From NCBI RefSeq assembly GCF_012843315.1, contig NZ_JABAEX010000001.1:1-64000 (forward strand): a DNA stretch of 64,000 nucleotides. Reading direction: 5' to 3'. The notes under the pieces are model-generated. The model searched no databases. It was not told the DNA's origin and worked only from the letters and a program-made list of their open reading frames with translations. Of this stretch, positions 47,219 through 55,862 are shown piece by piece. Position numbers and translations under genes: made by a program. The stretch is from Streptococcus sp. WB01_FAA12. Lineage in GTDB: Bacteria; Bacillota; Bacilli; Lactobacillales; Streptococcaceae. Each line of letters opens with the position of its first letter. Position 1 is the first letter of the stretch.

Positions 47219-47648
47219 AAAGGCGCACCACGACTATACAATCGTAGATACGCTAGAGGCAGGAATGGTGCTGACAGGAACGGAAATTAAGAGTGTGCGA
47301 GCGGCTCGAATCAATCTCAAGGACGGCTTTGCCCAAATAAAAAATGGGGAGGTCTGGCTGAGCAATGTCCATATCGCCCCTTACGAAGAGGGCAATATCT
47401 GGAACCAAGAACCTGAACGCCGCCGCAAACTCTTACTCCATAAGAAACAAATCCAAAAGTTGGAACAAGAGACCAAAGGGACAGGAATGACCCTTGTTCC
47501 CCTTAAAGTCTATATCAAAGATGGCTACGCCAAACTCCTTTTAGGACTTGCCAAAGGGAAACATGACTATGATAAACGGGAGTCAATCAAGCGTCGTGAG
47601 CAAAACCGCGACATCGCGCGTGTTATGAAAGCTGTTAATCAGCGATAA
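47181..47648 (+). CDS. smpB: SsrA-binding protein SmpB
   Basis: A 155-residue partner of tmRNA in ribosome rescue. It opens [32 protein letters not shown] and ends in the basic tail [15 protein letters not shown] that enters the empty mRNA channel. The start ATG is inside the 3' end of rnr behind AAAGGAG, coupling the two quality-control genes. Confidence 0.97.
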   Translation: MAKGEGKVVAQNKKAHHDYTIVDTLEAGMVLTGTEIKSVRAARINLKDGFAQIKNGEVWLSNVHIAPYEEGNIWNQEPERRRKLLLHKKQIQKLEQETKGTGMTLVPLKVYIKDGYAKLLLGLAKGKHDYDKRESIKRREQNRDIARVMKAVNQR

Positions 47649-47662
47649 AAAGAGGAATGAAG

Positions 47663-48523
47663 ATGGAAAAACTAGTTGCCTATAAACGTATGCCTTTGTG
47701 GACTAAAGAAACCATGCCAGAGGCTGTTCAGCAGAAACACAATACCAAGGTTGGGACTTGGGGCAAGATTACTGTTTTAAAAGGAACTCTCAAGTTTATT
47801 GAATTGACAGAAGATGGTGAGGTTCTAGCAGAGCACCTCTTTGAGGCAGGAGGTGAAAATCCCATGGCGCAACCACAAGCCTGGCACCGAGTAGAGGCCG
47901 CAACAGACGATGTAGAATGGTACTTGGAATTTTATTGTAAACCTGAGGATTATTTCCCTAAGAAATACAATACCAATCCAGTCCATTCGGAAGTCTTAGA
48001 AGCTATGCAAACGGTGAAACCAGGAAGAGCCTTGGATTTAGGTTGTGGTCAAGGCCGTAACTCTCTCTTTCTTGCACAGAATGGTTTTGATGTGACAGCT
48101 GTGGATCAAAATGAACTATCTCTAGAAATCTTGCAAAGCATCGTAGAGCAAGAGGATCTAGACATGCCTGTTGGACTTTATGATATCAATTCAGCCAGTG
48201 TTAGCCAAGACTATGATTTCATCGTTTCAACAGTTGTTCTGATGTTCCTACAAGCGGACCGCATTCCAGCTATTATCCAAAATATGCAGGAGCACACTAC
48301 GGTCGGTGGCTATAACCTTATCGTCTGTGCCATGGATACAGAGGATTATCCTTGCTCAGTCAGCTTCCCATTCACCTTTAAAGAAGGGGAGTTAGCAGAC
48401 TACTACAAGGATTGGGAATTGATTAAGTACAATGAAAATCCAGGCCATCTTCACCGTCGCGATGAAAATGGCAATCGCATTCAACTACGTTTTGCGACTA
48501 TGTTAGCCAAAAAAGTCAAATAA
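47663..48523 (+). CDS. tehB: TehB-like SAM-dependent methyltransferase with N-terminal cupin-like domain
   Basis: A 286-residue protein: DUF1971-type N-terminal domain (about 1-90: TKVGTWGKITVLKGTLKF and NPMAQPQAWHRVE) and a Rossmann methyltransferase (about 110-286: motif I ALDLGCGQGRNSLFLAQ, then VDQNELSLEIL). This is the fused TehB form; tellurite methylation is the named activity, but the natural substrate is unclear. ATG 47663 chosen, 6 bases after AGAGGA; 47657 is too close. 14 bases after smpB. Confidence 0.9.
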   Translation: MEKLVAYKRMPLWTKETMPEAVQQKHNTKVGTWGKITVLKGTLKFIELTEDGEVLAEHLFEAGGENPMAQPQAWHRVEAATDDVEWYLEFYCKPEDYFPKKYNTNPVHSEVLEAMQTVKPGRALDLGCGQGRNSLFLAQNGFDVTAVDQNELSLEILQSIVEQEDLDMPVGLYDINSASVSQDYDFIVSTVVLMFLQADRIPAIIQNMQEHTTVGGYNLIVCAMDTEDYPCSVSFPFTFKEGELADYYKDWELIKYNENPGHLHRRDENGNRIQLRFATMLAKKVK

Positions 48524-48539
48524 ATCAAACCTATACCAT

Positions 48540-48580
48540 CGAATAGAGACCACTTTGCAAGATTTCTATTCGCTTTTTTG
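48540..48580 (+). terminator. Terminator after the tehB-like gene
   Basis: CGAATAGA and TCTATTCG close a loop and are followed by CTTTTTTG. Confidence 0.85.
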
Positions 48581-48614
48581 TTTGCGTTGGTTGATTGGGG
48601 CGAACAGAATTTTA

Positions 48615-48623
48615 TGCTATACT
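48615..48623 (+). promoter_or_regulatory. Extended -10 promoter of the CARF-nuclease gene
   Basis: TGCTATACT (TGn-TATACT) directly after the terminator, about 80 bases before the start. It gives the gene its own transcript. Confidence 0.65.
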
Positions 48624-48702
48624 AGAAGTAGGAAATCTGAGCAGTAGAGCTGTATTGCTGTCACTCTCAGCGCAAGAAGTTGTAGATGATGGAGGTGGTC
48701 GA

Positions 48703-49851
48703 ATGGTGAGTCTTTTGGTGGAACTGTATGATCGGCATGTATTGGAAAAGAATGTCTACCAAGCCTTTGTCAGTGATTGTGACGAGATTCTCTTTCTATC
48801 TTTGACGAAAATAAGTAATAACGATAAACTTTCACTGCGCCATTTTATCTTGGATGAGGTTCCCCATATCCAACGAGTGACCTTTCGTCAACTATCCTTA
48901 GAACAGATGTCTGATCAGTTAGATTATTGCCTAGCAGGTTATGACCAAGTCCTTCTCGATGTTTTTGGAGGAGATTCGCTACTGGCCTTATCCCTCTATC
49001 AATACGGCTTGGATCGCCACCTTCCCATCGTTGCCATGGATGCCGAGCGGGGAAAACAATACAAGTGGGTAGCTGGTCAGTTGGAAAAAGAAGATTTGGA
49101 CATTCCTACCCTAAGCATCCAACAGTTGATATCCTTGCGTGGTGGAAAAATGCTCAAATCCAAACGCCCTATCCACTCAGCTCAGCAAATTGCTGCCATC
49201 AAAAAATTAGCCAGCTCAGCTATTGTCAATCCCGCACGCTGGTACCAAGTGACCCAATTTTTCTCTTTAGCTAAGACCAATGACCTTCATGCTGAGACAG
49301 AAAAGATTCTGGAAAACAACGGCAAGTATTACCACTATCCAGAATACGTCATCCCCTTACTAGTGGAAGCGGGGATGCTTCGTATTGAAAGCGAGGACAA
49401 GGAGCGAGTAAGCTACAGCTTTCCAAGTCAAGAAGCCCAAGTCTTTTGTCGCAACAAAGGGCACATTTTAGAGCTGTATCTCTACCTCTTGGCGCTCGAA
49501 TCTCAGCTGTTTGATGAGTGCATGATAGGCGGTGAAATTGATTGGAATGGTATCTTTCCAGAGGCGGACAATGTTCAAAATGAGATTGATGTCATTCTGA
49601 GAAAGGGGCGCTCGATTACCTTTATCTCCTGCAAGATGACAGATTTATCAGTTGAAGCCATCAATGAGCTTGAAGTCTATGCCAATCATTTTGCTGGGGA
49701 GAGTTGTCTCAAGTTGATTGTTTGTACGGGAAAAATCAATCCCGTTTATGCCAATCGTTGCCAAGAATACGGCGTGCTGGTCATTAGAAGTGAGCAGATT
49801 CCCAATCTCATTCCCATGCTAAAAAAATATTCTAAGAGACAAAAAAGATAA
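48703..49851 (+). CDS. Card1/Can2-like CARF-nuclease protein (DUF1887 family)
   Basis: A 382-residue protein. The N-terminal ~150 residues read as a CARF-type Rossmann domain (MVSLLVELYDRHVLEKN, DEILFLSL, YDQVLLDVFGGDSLLALSLY). A winged-helix-like middle follows (about 190-245), then a PD-(D/E)xK-type nuclease: Glu257 in GHILELYLYL, Glu294/Asp296 in QNEIDVILRKG, and FISCK with Lys311. The catalytic Glu of the ExK element is Ser here (SCK), so activity is uncertain. In type III CRISPR systems such proteins are activated by cyclic oligoadenylate. Start at ATG 48703 after GGAGGT; the frame from 48595 lacks an RBS and includes the promoter. Lies between tehB-like and coiA, with no cas gene or CRISPR array here. 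Confidence 0.82.
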   Translation: MVSLLVELYDRHVLEKNVYQAFVSDCDEILFLSLTKISNNDKLSLRHFILDEVPHIQRVTFRQLSLEQMSDQLDYCLAGYDQVLLDVFGGDSLLALSLYQYGLDRHLPIVAMDAERGKQYKWVAGQLEKEDLDIPTLSIQQLISLRGGKMLKSKRPIHSAQQIAAIKKLASSAIVNPARWYQVTQFFSLAKTNDLHAETEKILENNGKYYHYPEYVIPLLVEAGMLRIESEDKERVSYSFPSQEAQVFCRNKGHILELYLYLLALESQLFDECMIGGEIDWNGIFPEADNVQNEIDVILRKGRSITFISCKMTDLSVEAINELEVYANHFAGESCLKLIVCTGKINPVYANRCQEYGVLVIRSEQIPNLIPMLKKYSKRQKR

Positions 49852-49898
49852 GAAATAATATTATGAAAGGCTGGAATTCCAGTTTTTTTTAGTTCTTT

Positions 49899-49906
49899 TT
49901 CGAATA
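49899..49906 (+). promoter_or_regulatory. cin-box variant before coiA
   Basis: TTCGAATA matches the cin-box core with T instead of A at position 2. It has a T-rich stretch upstream and lies 22 bases before the coiA ATG, the same geometry as the comEA box. Confidence 0.8.
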
Positions 49907-49927
49907 AATGAGAAAAGGAGGTAGACC

Positions 49928-50884
49928 ATGTTTGTAGCCAGAGATGCCAAGGGAAATTTGGTGAATGCCCTCGAAAAAGATGTGACCAAGCAAGCTTATA
50001 CTTGTCCAGCCTGTGGGGGCGGACTACGATTACGCCAAGGACAGAGCATTCGGACGCATTTTGCCCATGAATCTTTAAGAGATTGTATTGCCATTTTTGA
50101 GAATGAAAGTTCAGAACACTTGGCAAACAAAGAGGCCCTTTATCACTGGGCCAAGAAGGACAATCAGGTCGCCGTAGAGTACGTTCTTCCTGAGATTCAG
50201 CAGATAGCAGATGTTCTCGTCAATGGGAAACTAGCTCTGGAAGTTCAATGCAGTTCCCTGCCGCAGAAGTACTTAGGCGATAGAAGTCAAGGCTACCGTA
50301 GTCAGGGATACCAAGTTATCTGGCTACTGGGAGAAAAACTCTGGTTAAAAGAGAGACTTACACAACTGCAAAGGGGATTCCTCTATTTTAGTCAAAATAT
50401 GGGTTTCTATGTTTGGGAACTAGATTTCAAAAAGCAAGTTTTGAGACTCAAATATCTTCTGCATCAGGACCTACGTGGCAAGCTTCATTTTCAGGTCAAA
50501 GAATTTCCCTATGGTCAAGGAAATCTCTTGGAAATTCTACGATTTCCTTATCAAAAACAAAAGCTAGCTAGTTTTACAGTTTCTCAAGATTCAACTATCT
50601 GTCACTACATTCGCCAACAGTTGTACTACCAAACGCCTTACTGGATGAAGAAGCAGGAGGAAGCTTATCATCAAGGAGACAATCTATTAAACCGTCAACT
50701 AGACGACTGGTATCCCCAGGTCAGACCGATAGAGTCAGGTGATTTTTTGCAGATTGAAACGGATTTGACTAGCTATTATAGAAATTTTCAGGCCTACTAT
50801 CAAAAAAATCCGAAAAATAATCGCCAAAAGCTCTATCCACCAGCTTTTTATCACTTATATTTCTCAAAAAATGTGGTAAAATAG
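49928..50884 (+). CDS. coiA: Competence protein CoiA
   Basis: CoiA is needed for transformation after DNA uptake, probably in recombination. The 318-residue protein has an N-terminal zinc-ribbon-like segment (CPACGGGLRLRQGQSIRTHFAH, about 23-44) and a nuclease-like core (SSEHLANKEALYHWA, VEYVLPEIQQIADVLVNGKLALEVQCSSLP, about 60-115) containing the D-x9-E-x-Q pattern of PD-(D/E)xK enzymes. AAAGGAGG precedes the ATG. SigX control through the cin-box. Confidence 0.94.
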   Translation: MFVARDAKGNLVNALEKDVTKQAYTCPACGGGLRLRQGQSIRTHFAHESLRDCIAIFENESSEHLANKEALYHWAKKDNQVAVEYVLPEIQQIADVLVNGKLALEVQCSSLPQKYLGDRSQGYRSQGYQVIWLLGEKLWLKERLTQLQRGFLYFSQNMGFYVWELDFKKQVLRLKYLLHQDLRGKLHFQVKEFPYGQGNLLEILRFPYQKQKLASFTVSQDSTICHYIRQQLYYQTPYWMKKQEEAYHQGDNLLNRQLDDWYPQVRPIESGDFLQIETDLTSYYRNFQAYYQKNPKNNRQKLYPPAFYHLYFSKNVVK

Positions 50885-50902
50885 AAAGGATGGAGGAATC
50901 TT

Positions 50903-52705
50903 ATGGTATTACAACGACATGAAATAAATGAAACAGATACATGGGATCTTTCAACAATCTACCCAACAGACCAGGCTTGGGAAGAAGCCTTGAAAGATTT
51001 AACTGAAAAAGTACAAACAGCATCTCAGTATGAGGGGCATCTCTTGGATAGCGCAGACAGTTTGCTTGAGATTACAGAATTCTCACTTGACTTGGAACGC
51101 CAAGTTGAAAAGCTTTATGTCTATGCACATATGAAAAATGACCAGGACACGCGTGAAGCCAAGTATCAAGAGTACTATGCCAAGGCTATGGCCCTATACA
51201 GTCAGTTAGAACAATCCTTTTCATTCTATGAACCTGAGTTTATGGAGATTAGCGAAGAGCAGTATGCGGCTTTCCTAGAAGCTCAACCAAAACTCCAAGT
51301 TTACAAACACTTTTTTGATAAGCTCTTGCAGAAGAAAGACCATGTTCTTTCGCAACGTGAAGAAGAATTGCTTGCTGGAGCAGGAGAAATCTTTGGTTCT
51401 GCTAGTGAAACTTTCGCTATTTTGGACAATGCGGATATTAGCTTCCCATATGTTCTTGATGATGAAGGCAATGAAGTGCAACTCTCACACGGTACTTACA
51501 TCCGTTTGATGGAGTCTAAAAATCGTGAAGTGCGTCGTGGTGCCTATGAAGCCCTTTATGCAACTTATGAGCAATTCCAACACACTTACGCTAAGACTTT
51601 GCAGACAAATGTTAAGGTGCAAAACTATCGAGCAAAGGTTCGTAACTATAAGAGTGCTCGCCATGCAGCCCTCGCAGCAAACTTTGTTCCAGAAAGTGTC
51701 TATGACAATCTAGTAGCAGCAGTTCGCAAACATTTGCCGCTCTTGCATCGTTACCTTGAACTTCGTTCTAAAATCTTGGGGATTTCTGATCTCAAGATGT
51801 ACGATGTCTACACACCACTTTCGTCAGTAGATTATAGTTTTACTTATGAGGAAGCCTTGAAAAAGGCAGAAGAGGCCTTGGCAGTCTTGGGTGACGACTA
51901 CTTGAGCCGTGTCAAACGTGCCTTTAGCGAGCGTTGGATTGATGTCTATGAAAACCAAGGCAAGCGTTCTGGTGCTTATTCTGGTGGTTCTTACGATACT
52001 AATGCCTTTATGCTTCTAAACTGGCAGGATAATTTAGATAATCTCTTTACCCTTGTCCATGAAACAGGTCACAGTATGCATTCAAGCTATACTCGTGAAA
52101 CTCAGCCTTATGTTTACGGGGATTACTCAATCTTCTTGGCAGAGATTGCCTCAACGACCAATGAAAATATCTTGACAGAGAAATTGTTGGAAGAAGTAGA
52201 AGATGATGCAACTCGCTTTGCTATTCTCAATAACTTCCTAGACGGTTTCCGTGGAACAGTCTTCCGTCAAACTCAATTCGCTGAGTTTGAACATGCCATT
52301 CACCAAGCAGACCAAAATGGAGAAGTCTTGACAAGTGATTTCCTCAATAAACTCTACGCTGACTTGAACCAAGAGTACTATGGACTCAGCAAGGAAGACA
52401 ATCCTCAGATCCAATACGAGTGGGCACGCATCCCACACTTCTACTATAACTACTATGTTTATCAATATTCAACTGGTTTTGCAGCTGCTTCAGCCTTGGC
52501 TGAGAAGATTGTCCATGGAAGTCAAGAAGACCGTGACCGCTATATCGACTACCTCAAGGCAGGTAAGTCTGACTATCCGCTCAATGTTATGAGAAAAGCG
52601 GGAGTGGATATGGAGAAAGAAGACTATCTCAACGATGCCTTTGCAGTCTTTGAACGCCGCTTGAACGAGTTTGAAGCCCTTGTTGAAAAATTGGGACTGG
52701 CTTAA
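50903..52705 (+). CDS. pepF: Oligoendopeptidase F (M3B)
   Basis: A 600-residue cytosolic zinc oligopeptidase. The HExxH site is His386-Glu387-xx-His390 (HETGH), with [11 protein letters not shown] as the downstream Glu helix. [13 protein letters not shown] and [15 protein letters not shown] are M3 family blocks. RBS ATGGAGGA precedes the ATG. It follows coiA by 18 bases, so it may be partly co-transcribed, but a TGGTAAAAT -10-like element lies between them. Confidence 0.95.
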   Translation: MVLQRHEINETDTWDLSTIYPTDQAWEEALKDLTEKVQTASQYEGHLLDSADSLLEITEFSLDLERQVEKLYVYAHMKNDQDTREAKYQEYYAKAMALYSQLEQSFSFYEPEFMEISEEQYAAFLEAQPKLQVYKHFFDKLLQKKDHVLSQREEELLAGAGEIFGSASETFAILDNADISFPYVLDDEGNEVQLSHGTYIRLMESKNREVRRGAYEALYATYEQFQHTYAKTLQTNVKVQNYRAKVRNYKSARHAALAANFVPESVYDNLVAAVRKHLPLLHRYLELRSKILGISDLKMYDVYTPLSSVDYSFTYEEALKKAEEALAVLGDDYLSRVKRAFSERWIDVYENQGKRSGAYSGGSYDTNAFMLLNWQDNLDNLFTLVHETGHSMHSSYTRETQPYVYGDYSIFLAEIASTTNENILTEKLLEEVEDDATRFAILNNFLDGFRGTVFRQTQFAEFEHAIHQADQNGEVLTSDFLNKLYADLNQEYYGLSKEDNPQIQYEWARIPHFYYNYYVYQYSTGFAAASALAEKIVHGSQEDRDRYIDYLKAGKSDYPLNVMRKAGVDMEKEDYLNDAFAVFERRLNEFEALVEKLGLA

Positions 52706-52706
52706 G

Positions 52707-53420
52707 ATGGTAGAGTCTTATAGTAAAAATGCCAATCACAATATGCGACGTCCCGTCGTCAAGGAAGAAATCGTAGAACTCATGCGCCAGCGTCAAAAGC
52801 AGGTGACAGGTTCCTTGAAAGAATTGGAAGTCTTCGCACGCAAGGAAAACATTCCTATCATTCCCCATGAAACGGTCGCTTACTTTCGATTTCTCATGGA
52901 GACCATACAGCCCAAGAACATTTTGGAAATTGGGACGGCAATTGGCTTTTCGGCCCTTCTGATGGCGGAACATGCACCAAATGCTAAGATTACAACCATT
53001 GACCGTAATCCTGAGATGATTGGCTTCGCCAAGGAAAACTTTGCCCAGTTTGACAGTCGCAAGCAAATCACTCTTTTGGAAGGAGATGCTGTAGATGTCT
53101 TGTCAACCTTGACTGAAACTTATGACTTTGTCTTTATGGATTCGGCCAAGTCCAAGTACATCGTCTTTCTACCAGAAATCCTCAAACACTTGGAAGTTGG
53201 TGGAGTAGTAGTTTTGGATGATATTTTCCAAGGAGGCGATGTTGCCAAGGATATCATGGAAGTCCGTCGGGGTCAACGCACAATCTATAAGGGATTACAA
53301 AGACTTTTCAAAGCAACTTTGGACAATCCAGATTTAACGGCGACTCTAGTTCCGCTCGGGGATGGAATTCTCATGCTGAGAAAAAATGTAGCAGATGTCC
53401 AACTTCCTGATAGTGAATGA
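52707..53420 (+). CDS. SAM-dependent O-methyltransferase
   Basis: A 237-residue catechol-O-methyltransferase-like protein: PHETVAYFRFLMETIQPKNILEIGTAIGFSALLMAE holds SAM motif I, then TIDRNPEMIGFAKENF, GDAVDVL, DFVFMDSAKSKY and VVVLDDIFQGG with metal-binding Asp. The substrate is unknown; related enzymes modify the 5-hydroxyuridine of tRNA wobble positions. ATG 52707 begins 1 base after the pepF stop; the codon at 52671 is inside pepF. Confidence 0.9.
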   Translation: MVESYSKNANHNMRRPVVKEEIVELMRQRQKQVTGSLKELEVFARKENIPIIPHETVAYFRFLMETIQPKNILEIGTAIGFSALLMAEHAPNAKITTIDRNPEMIGFAKENFAQFDSRKQITLLEGDAVDVLSTLTETYDFVFMDSAKSKYIVFLPEILKHLEVGGVVVLDDIFQGGDVAKDIMEVRRGQRTIYKGLQRLFKATLDNPDLTATLVPLGDGILMLRKNVADVQLPDSE

Positions 53421-53485
53421 TTTTTAGAAAAATTTAAGACAATTTAGTAAAATAGAGAAGGTAACTTACCATAAAAGGAGTAAAC

Positions 53486-54427
53486 ATGAAGAAAAAACTA
53501 TTGGCAGGAGCCATTACCTTATTATCTGTAGCGACTTTGGCTGCTTGTTCAAAAAGTTCTGAAGGAGCTGACCTCATCAGCATGAAGGGTGATGTCGTCA
53601 CTGAACATCAATTTTATGAACAAGTCAAAAATAACCCAACTGCGCAACAAGTTTTGCTTAATATGGCCATTGAAAAAGTTTTTGAAAAACAATATGGTTC
53701 AGAAGTAACTGATAAAGAAGTGGATGATGCTGTTGCTGAAGAGCAGAAGAAATACGGTGATAGTTATCAAAAGGTTCTTTCACGTGCGGGTATGACTCCT
53801 GAGACTCGTAAAGCTCAAATTCGCACAAGTAAGTTGGTCGAATTGGCAGTTAAAAAAGCAGCAGAGAGTGAATTGACAGACGAGGCTTACCAAAAAGCTT
53901 TTGAGTCTTATACACCAGATGTAACAGCTCAGATCATCCGTATGGATAATGAAGACAAGGCCAAAGAAGTGCTTGAAAAAGCAAAAGCAGAAGGAGCTGA
54001 CTTTGCCCAGTTGGCAAAAGACAACTCAAATGATGACAAGACAAAAGAAAATGGTGGCGAAATCACTTTTGACTCTGCTTCAACAGAACTTCCAGAACAA
54101 GTCAAGAAGGCGGCCTTTGCCTTGGATGTGAATGGTGTCTCTGATGTTATCACAGCGACTGGAACACAAGCCTACAGTACCCAATACTACATTATTAAGC
54201 TAACCAAGAAAACAGAAAAATCATCAAACCTAGATGACTACAAAGAAAAATTGAAAACGGTCATCCTGGCTCAGAAACAAAACGATTCATCTTTCGTTCA
54301 GAGCGTTATCGGAAAAGAATTCCAAGCTGCCAATATTAAAGTGAAAGATCCTGTTTTCCAAAATATCTTTGCCCAATACGTTGGTGGTGCCGACTCAAAC
54401 TCAAGCAGCAGCTCATCAGCAGAATAA
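53486..54427 (+). CDS. prsA: Foldase lipoprotein PrsA
   Basis: A 313-residue lipoprotein that folds exported proteins at the membrane-wall interface. The signal peptide ends in the lipobox LAAC (Cys21). The parvulin-type PPIase core is at about residues 140-245 (TAQIIRMDNEDKAKEVL, GADFAQLAKDNS, NGGEITFDS). The C-terminus is a Ser-rich tail. AAAGGAG precedes the ATG. Confidence 0.95.
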   Translation: MKKKLLAGAITLLSVATLAACSKSSEGADLISMKGDVVTEHQFYEQVKNNPTAQQVLLNMAIEKVFEKQYGSEVTDKEVDDAVAEEQKKYGDSYQKVLSRAGMTPETRKAQIRTSKLVELAVKKAAESELTDEAYQKAFESYTPDVTAQIIRMDNEDKAKEVLEKAKAEGADFAQLAKDNSNDDKTKENGGEITFDSASTELPEQVKKAAFALDVNGVSDVITATGTQAYSTQYYIIKLTKKTEKSSNLDDYKEKLKTVILAQKQNDSSFVQSVIGKEFQAANIKVKDPVFQNIFAQYVGGADSNSSSSSSAE

Positions 54428-54430
54428 AAA

Positions 54431-54466
54431 AAAAATACAAACTTTATCTTGAAGTTTGTATTTTTT
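54431..54466 (+). terminator. Terminator after prsA
   Basis: AATACAAACTT and AAGTTTGTATT pair perfectly and are followed by TTTT. Confidence 0.92.
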
Positions 54467-54540
54467 AGTAATCAGCTTTGACCAAATAGCAAAATTCGAA
54501 GGATTGGAGGATAAGAGTTTTTTTCTTTCTGAAAAAATGG

Positions 54541-54546
54541 TATAAT
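54541..54546 (+). promoter_or_regulatory. -10 element for ftsW
   Basis: A perfect TATAAT preceded by TGG, 70 bases before ftsW. Confidence 0.55.
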
Positions 54547-54615
54547 AGCAATCAAAACTAGAAAATAAAACGGAATTAGGAACAGTTTTCTCTGTTTCTA
54601 TTAGAGTGGTGACAT

Positions 54616-55839
54616 ATGAAAATTAGTAAAAGGCACCTATTGAACTATTCCATTTTAATTCCTTACCTCCTTTTATCGATTTTGGGTCTAATTGTCGTTT
54701 ACTCAACAACGAGTGCTACCCTGATCCAAGAAGGAAAAAGTGCTCTTCAGTTAGCTCGGAACCAAGGAATGTTTTGGGTAGTTAGTTTGGTTTTGATTGC
54801 CTTAATTTATAAACTGAAACTTGGGTTTTTAAGAAATGAACGCTTGATTTTTATCGTCATGTTTGTAGAGATGATTCTCCTGGCTTTGGCGCGGCTAATT
54901 GGAACACCAGTCAATGGTGCCTACGGTTGGATTTCTGTAGGACCTGTAACGATTCAGCCTGCGGAGTACCTTAAGATTATTATCATCTGGTATTTGGCGC
55001 ATCGTTTTTCAAAACAGCAGGATGAGATAGCTGTTTACGATTTCCAAGTCTTGACTCAGAATCAGTGGTTACCTCGAGCTTTTAACGACTGGCGTTTCGT
55101 TTTACTGGTTTTGATTGGTAGTTTGGGAATTTTCCCTGACTTGGGAAATGCGACCATTCTGGTTTTGGTGTCGCTGCTTATGTACACAGTTAGTGGAATT
55201 GCCTATCGTTGGTTCTCGACTATTCTAGCTCTCTTAGCAGGAAGTTCCATTTTAGCCTTGTCTGTCATTCGTCTTGTTGGGATTGAGAAGTTTTCTCAAA
55301 TTCCGGTATTTGGTTACGTTGCTAAACGTTTCAGCGCCTTCTTTAATCCTTTCAATGACTTGGCAGGCGCAGGGCACCAGCTTGCAAATTCTTACTATGC
55401 CATGGTGAATGGTGGCTGGTTTGGACTTGGACTAGGAAATTCTATCGAAAAGCGTGGTTATTTGCCAGAAGCCCATACGGACTTCGTCTTTTCGATTGTC
55501 ATCGAGGAATTTGGATTTGTAGGAGCAAGTATGATTTTGGCACTCCTCTTCTTCTTGATTTTGAGAATCATCCTAGTCGGTATTCGAGCTAAGGATCCCT
55601 TTAACTCCATGGTTGCTATCGGTGTCGGAGGGATGATCCTTGTTCAGGTCTTTGTCAATATCGGTGGGATTTCCGGTTTGATTCCTTCTACAGGGGTAAC
55701 CTTCCCCTTCCTTTCACAAGGGGGAAATAGCCTTCTGGTCTTATCCGTAGCCATTGCCTTTGTACTAAATATCGATGCTAGTGAAAAACGTGCCAAACTT
55801 ATCAGAGAATATGAAGATCAAACTTCTGTTACTCTATAA
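54616..55839 (+). CDS. ftsW: Septal peptidoglycan polymerase FtsW
   Basis: A 407-residue SEDS glycosyltransferase that polymerises septal peptidoglycan with its class B PBP partner. About ten membrane segments; the SEDS blocks IQPAEYLKI (near 117), [24 protein letters not shown] (about 254-277), [20 protein letters not shown] and the C-terminal [17 protein letters not shown] are all intact. The start ATG has a weak GGTG Shine-Dalgarno. Followed by ppc, as in pneumococcus. Confidence 0.95.
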   Translation: MKISKRHLLNYSILIPYLLLSILGLIVVYSTTSATLIQEGKSALQLARNQGMFWVVSLVLIALIYKLKLGFLRNERLIFIVMFVEMILLALARLIGTPVNGAYGWISVGPVTIQPAEYLKIIIIWYLAHRFSKQQDEIAVYDFQVLTQNQWLPRAFNDWRFVLLVLIGSLGIFPDLGNATILVLVSLLMYTVSGIAYRWFSTILALLAGSSILALSVIRLVGIEKFSQIPVFGYVAKRFSAFFNPFNDLAGAGHQLANSYYAMVNGGWFGLGLGNSIEKRGYLPEAHTDFVFSIVIEEFGFVGASMILALLFFLILRIILVGIRAKDPFNSMVAIGVGGMILVQVFVNIGGISGLIPSTGVTFPFLSQGGNSLLVLSVAIAFVLNIDASEKRAKLIREYEDQTSVTL

Positions 55840-55862
55840 GGATTGAATGGAAAGGAAAGTTT

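Noticed and set aside
48538..48546. Third cin-box (ATCGAATA) before the CARF gene
   Set aside because: CGAATA here is the ascending arm of the tehB-like gene's terminator and lacks the correct first bases.
48595..48702. Longer version of the CARF-nuclease protein from 48595
   Set aside because: The extension covers the extended -10 promoter and lacks an RBS; ATG 48703 has GGAGGT at proper spacing.
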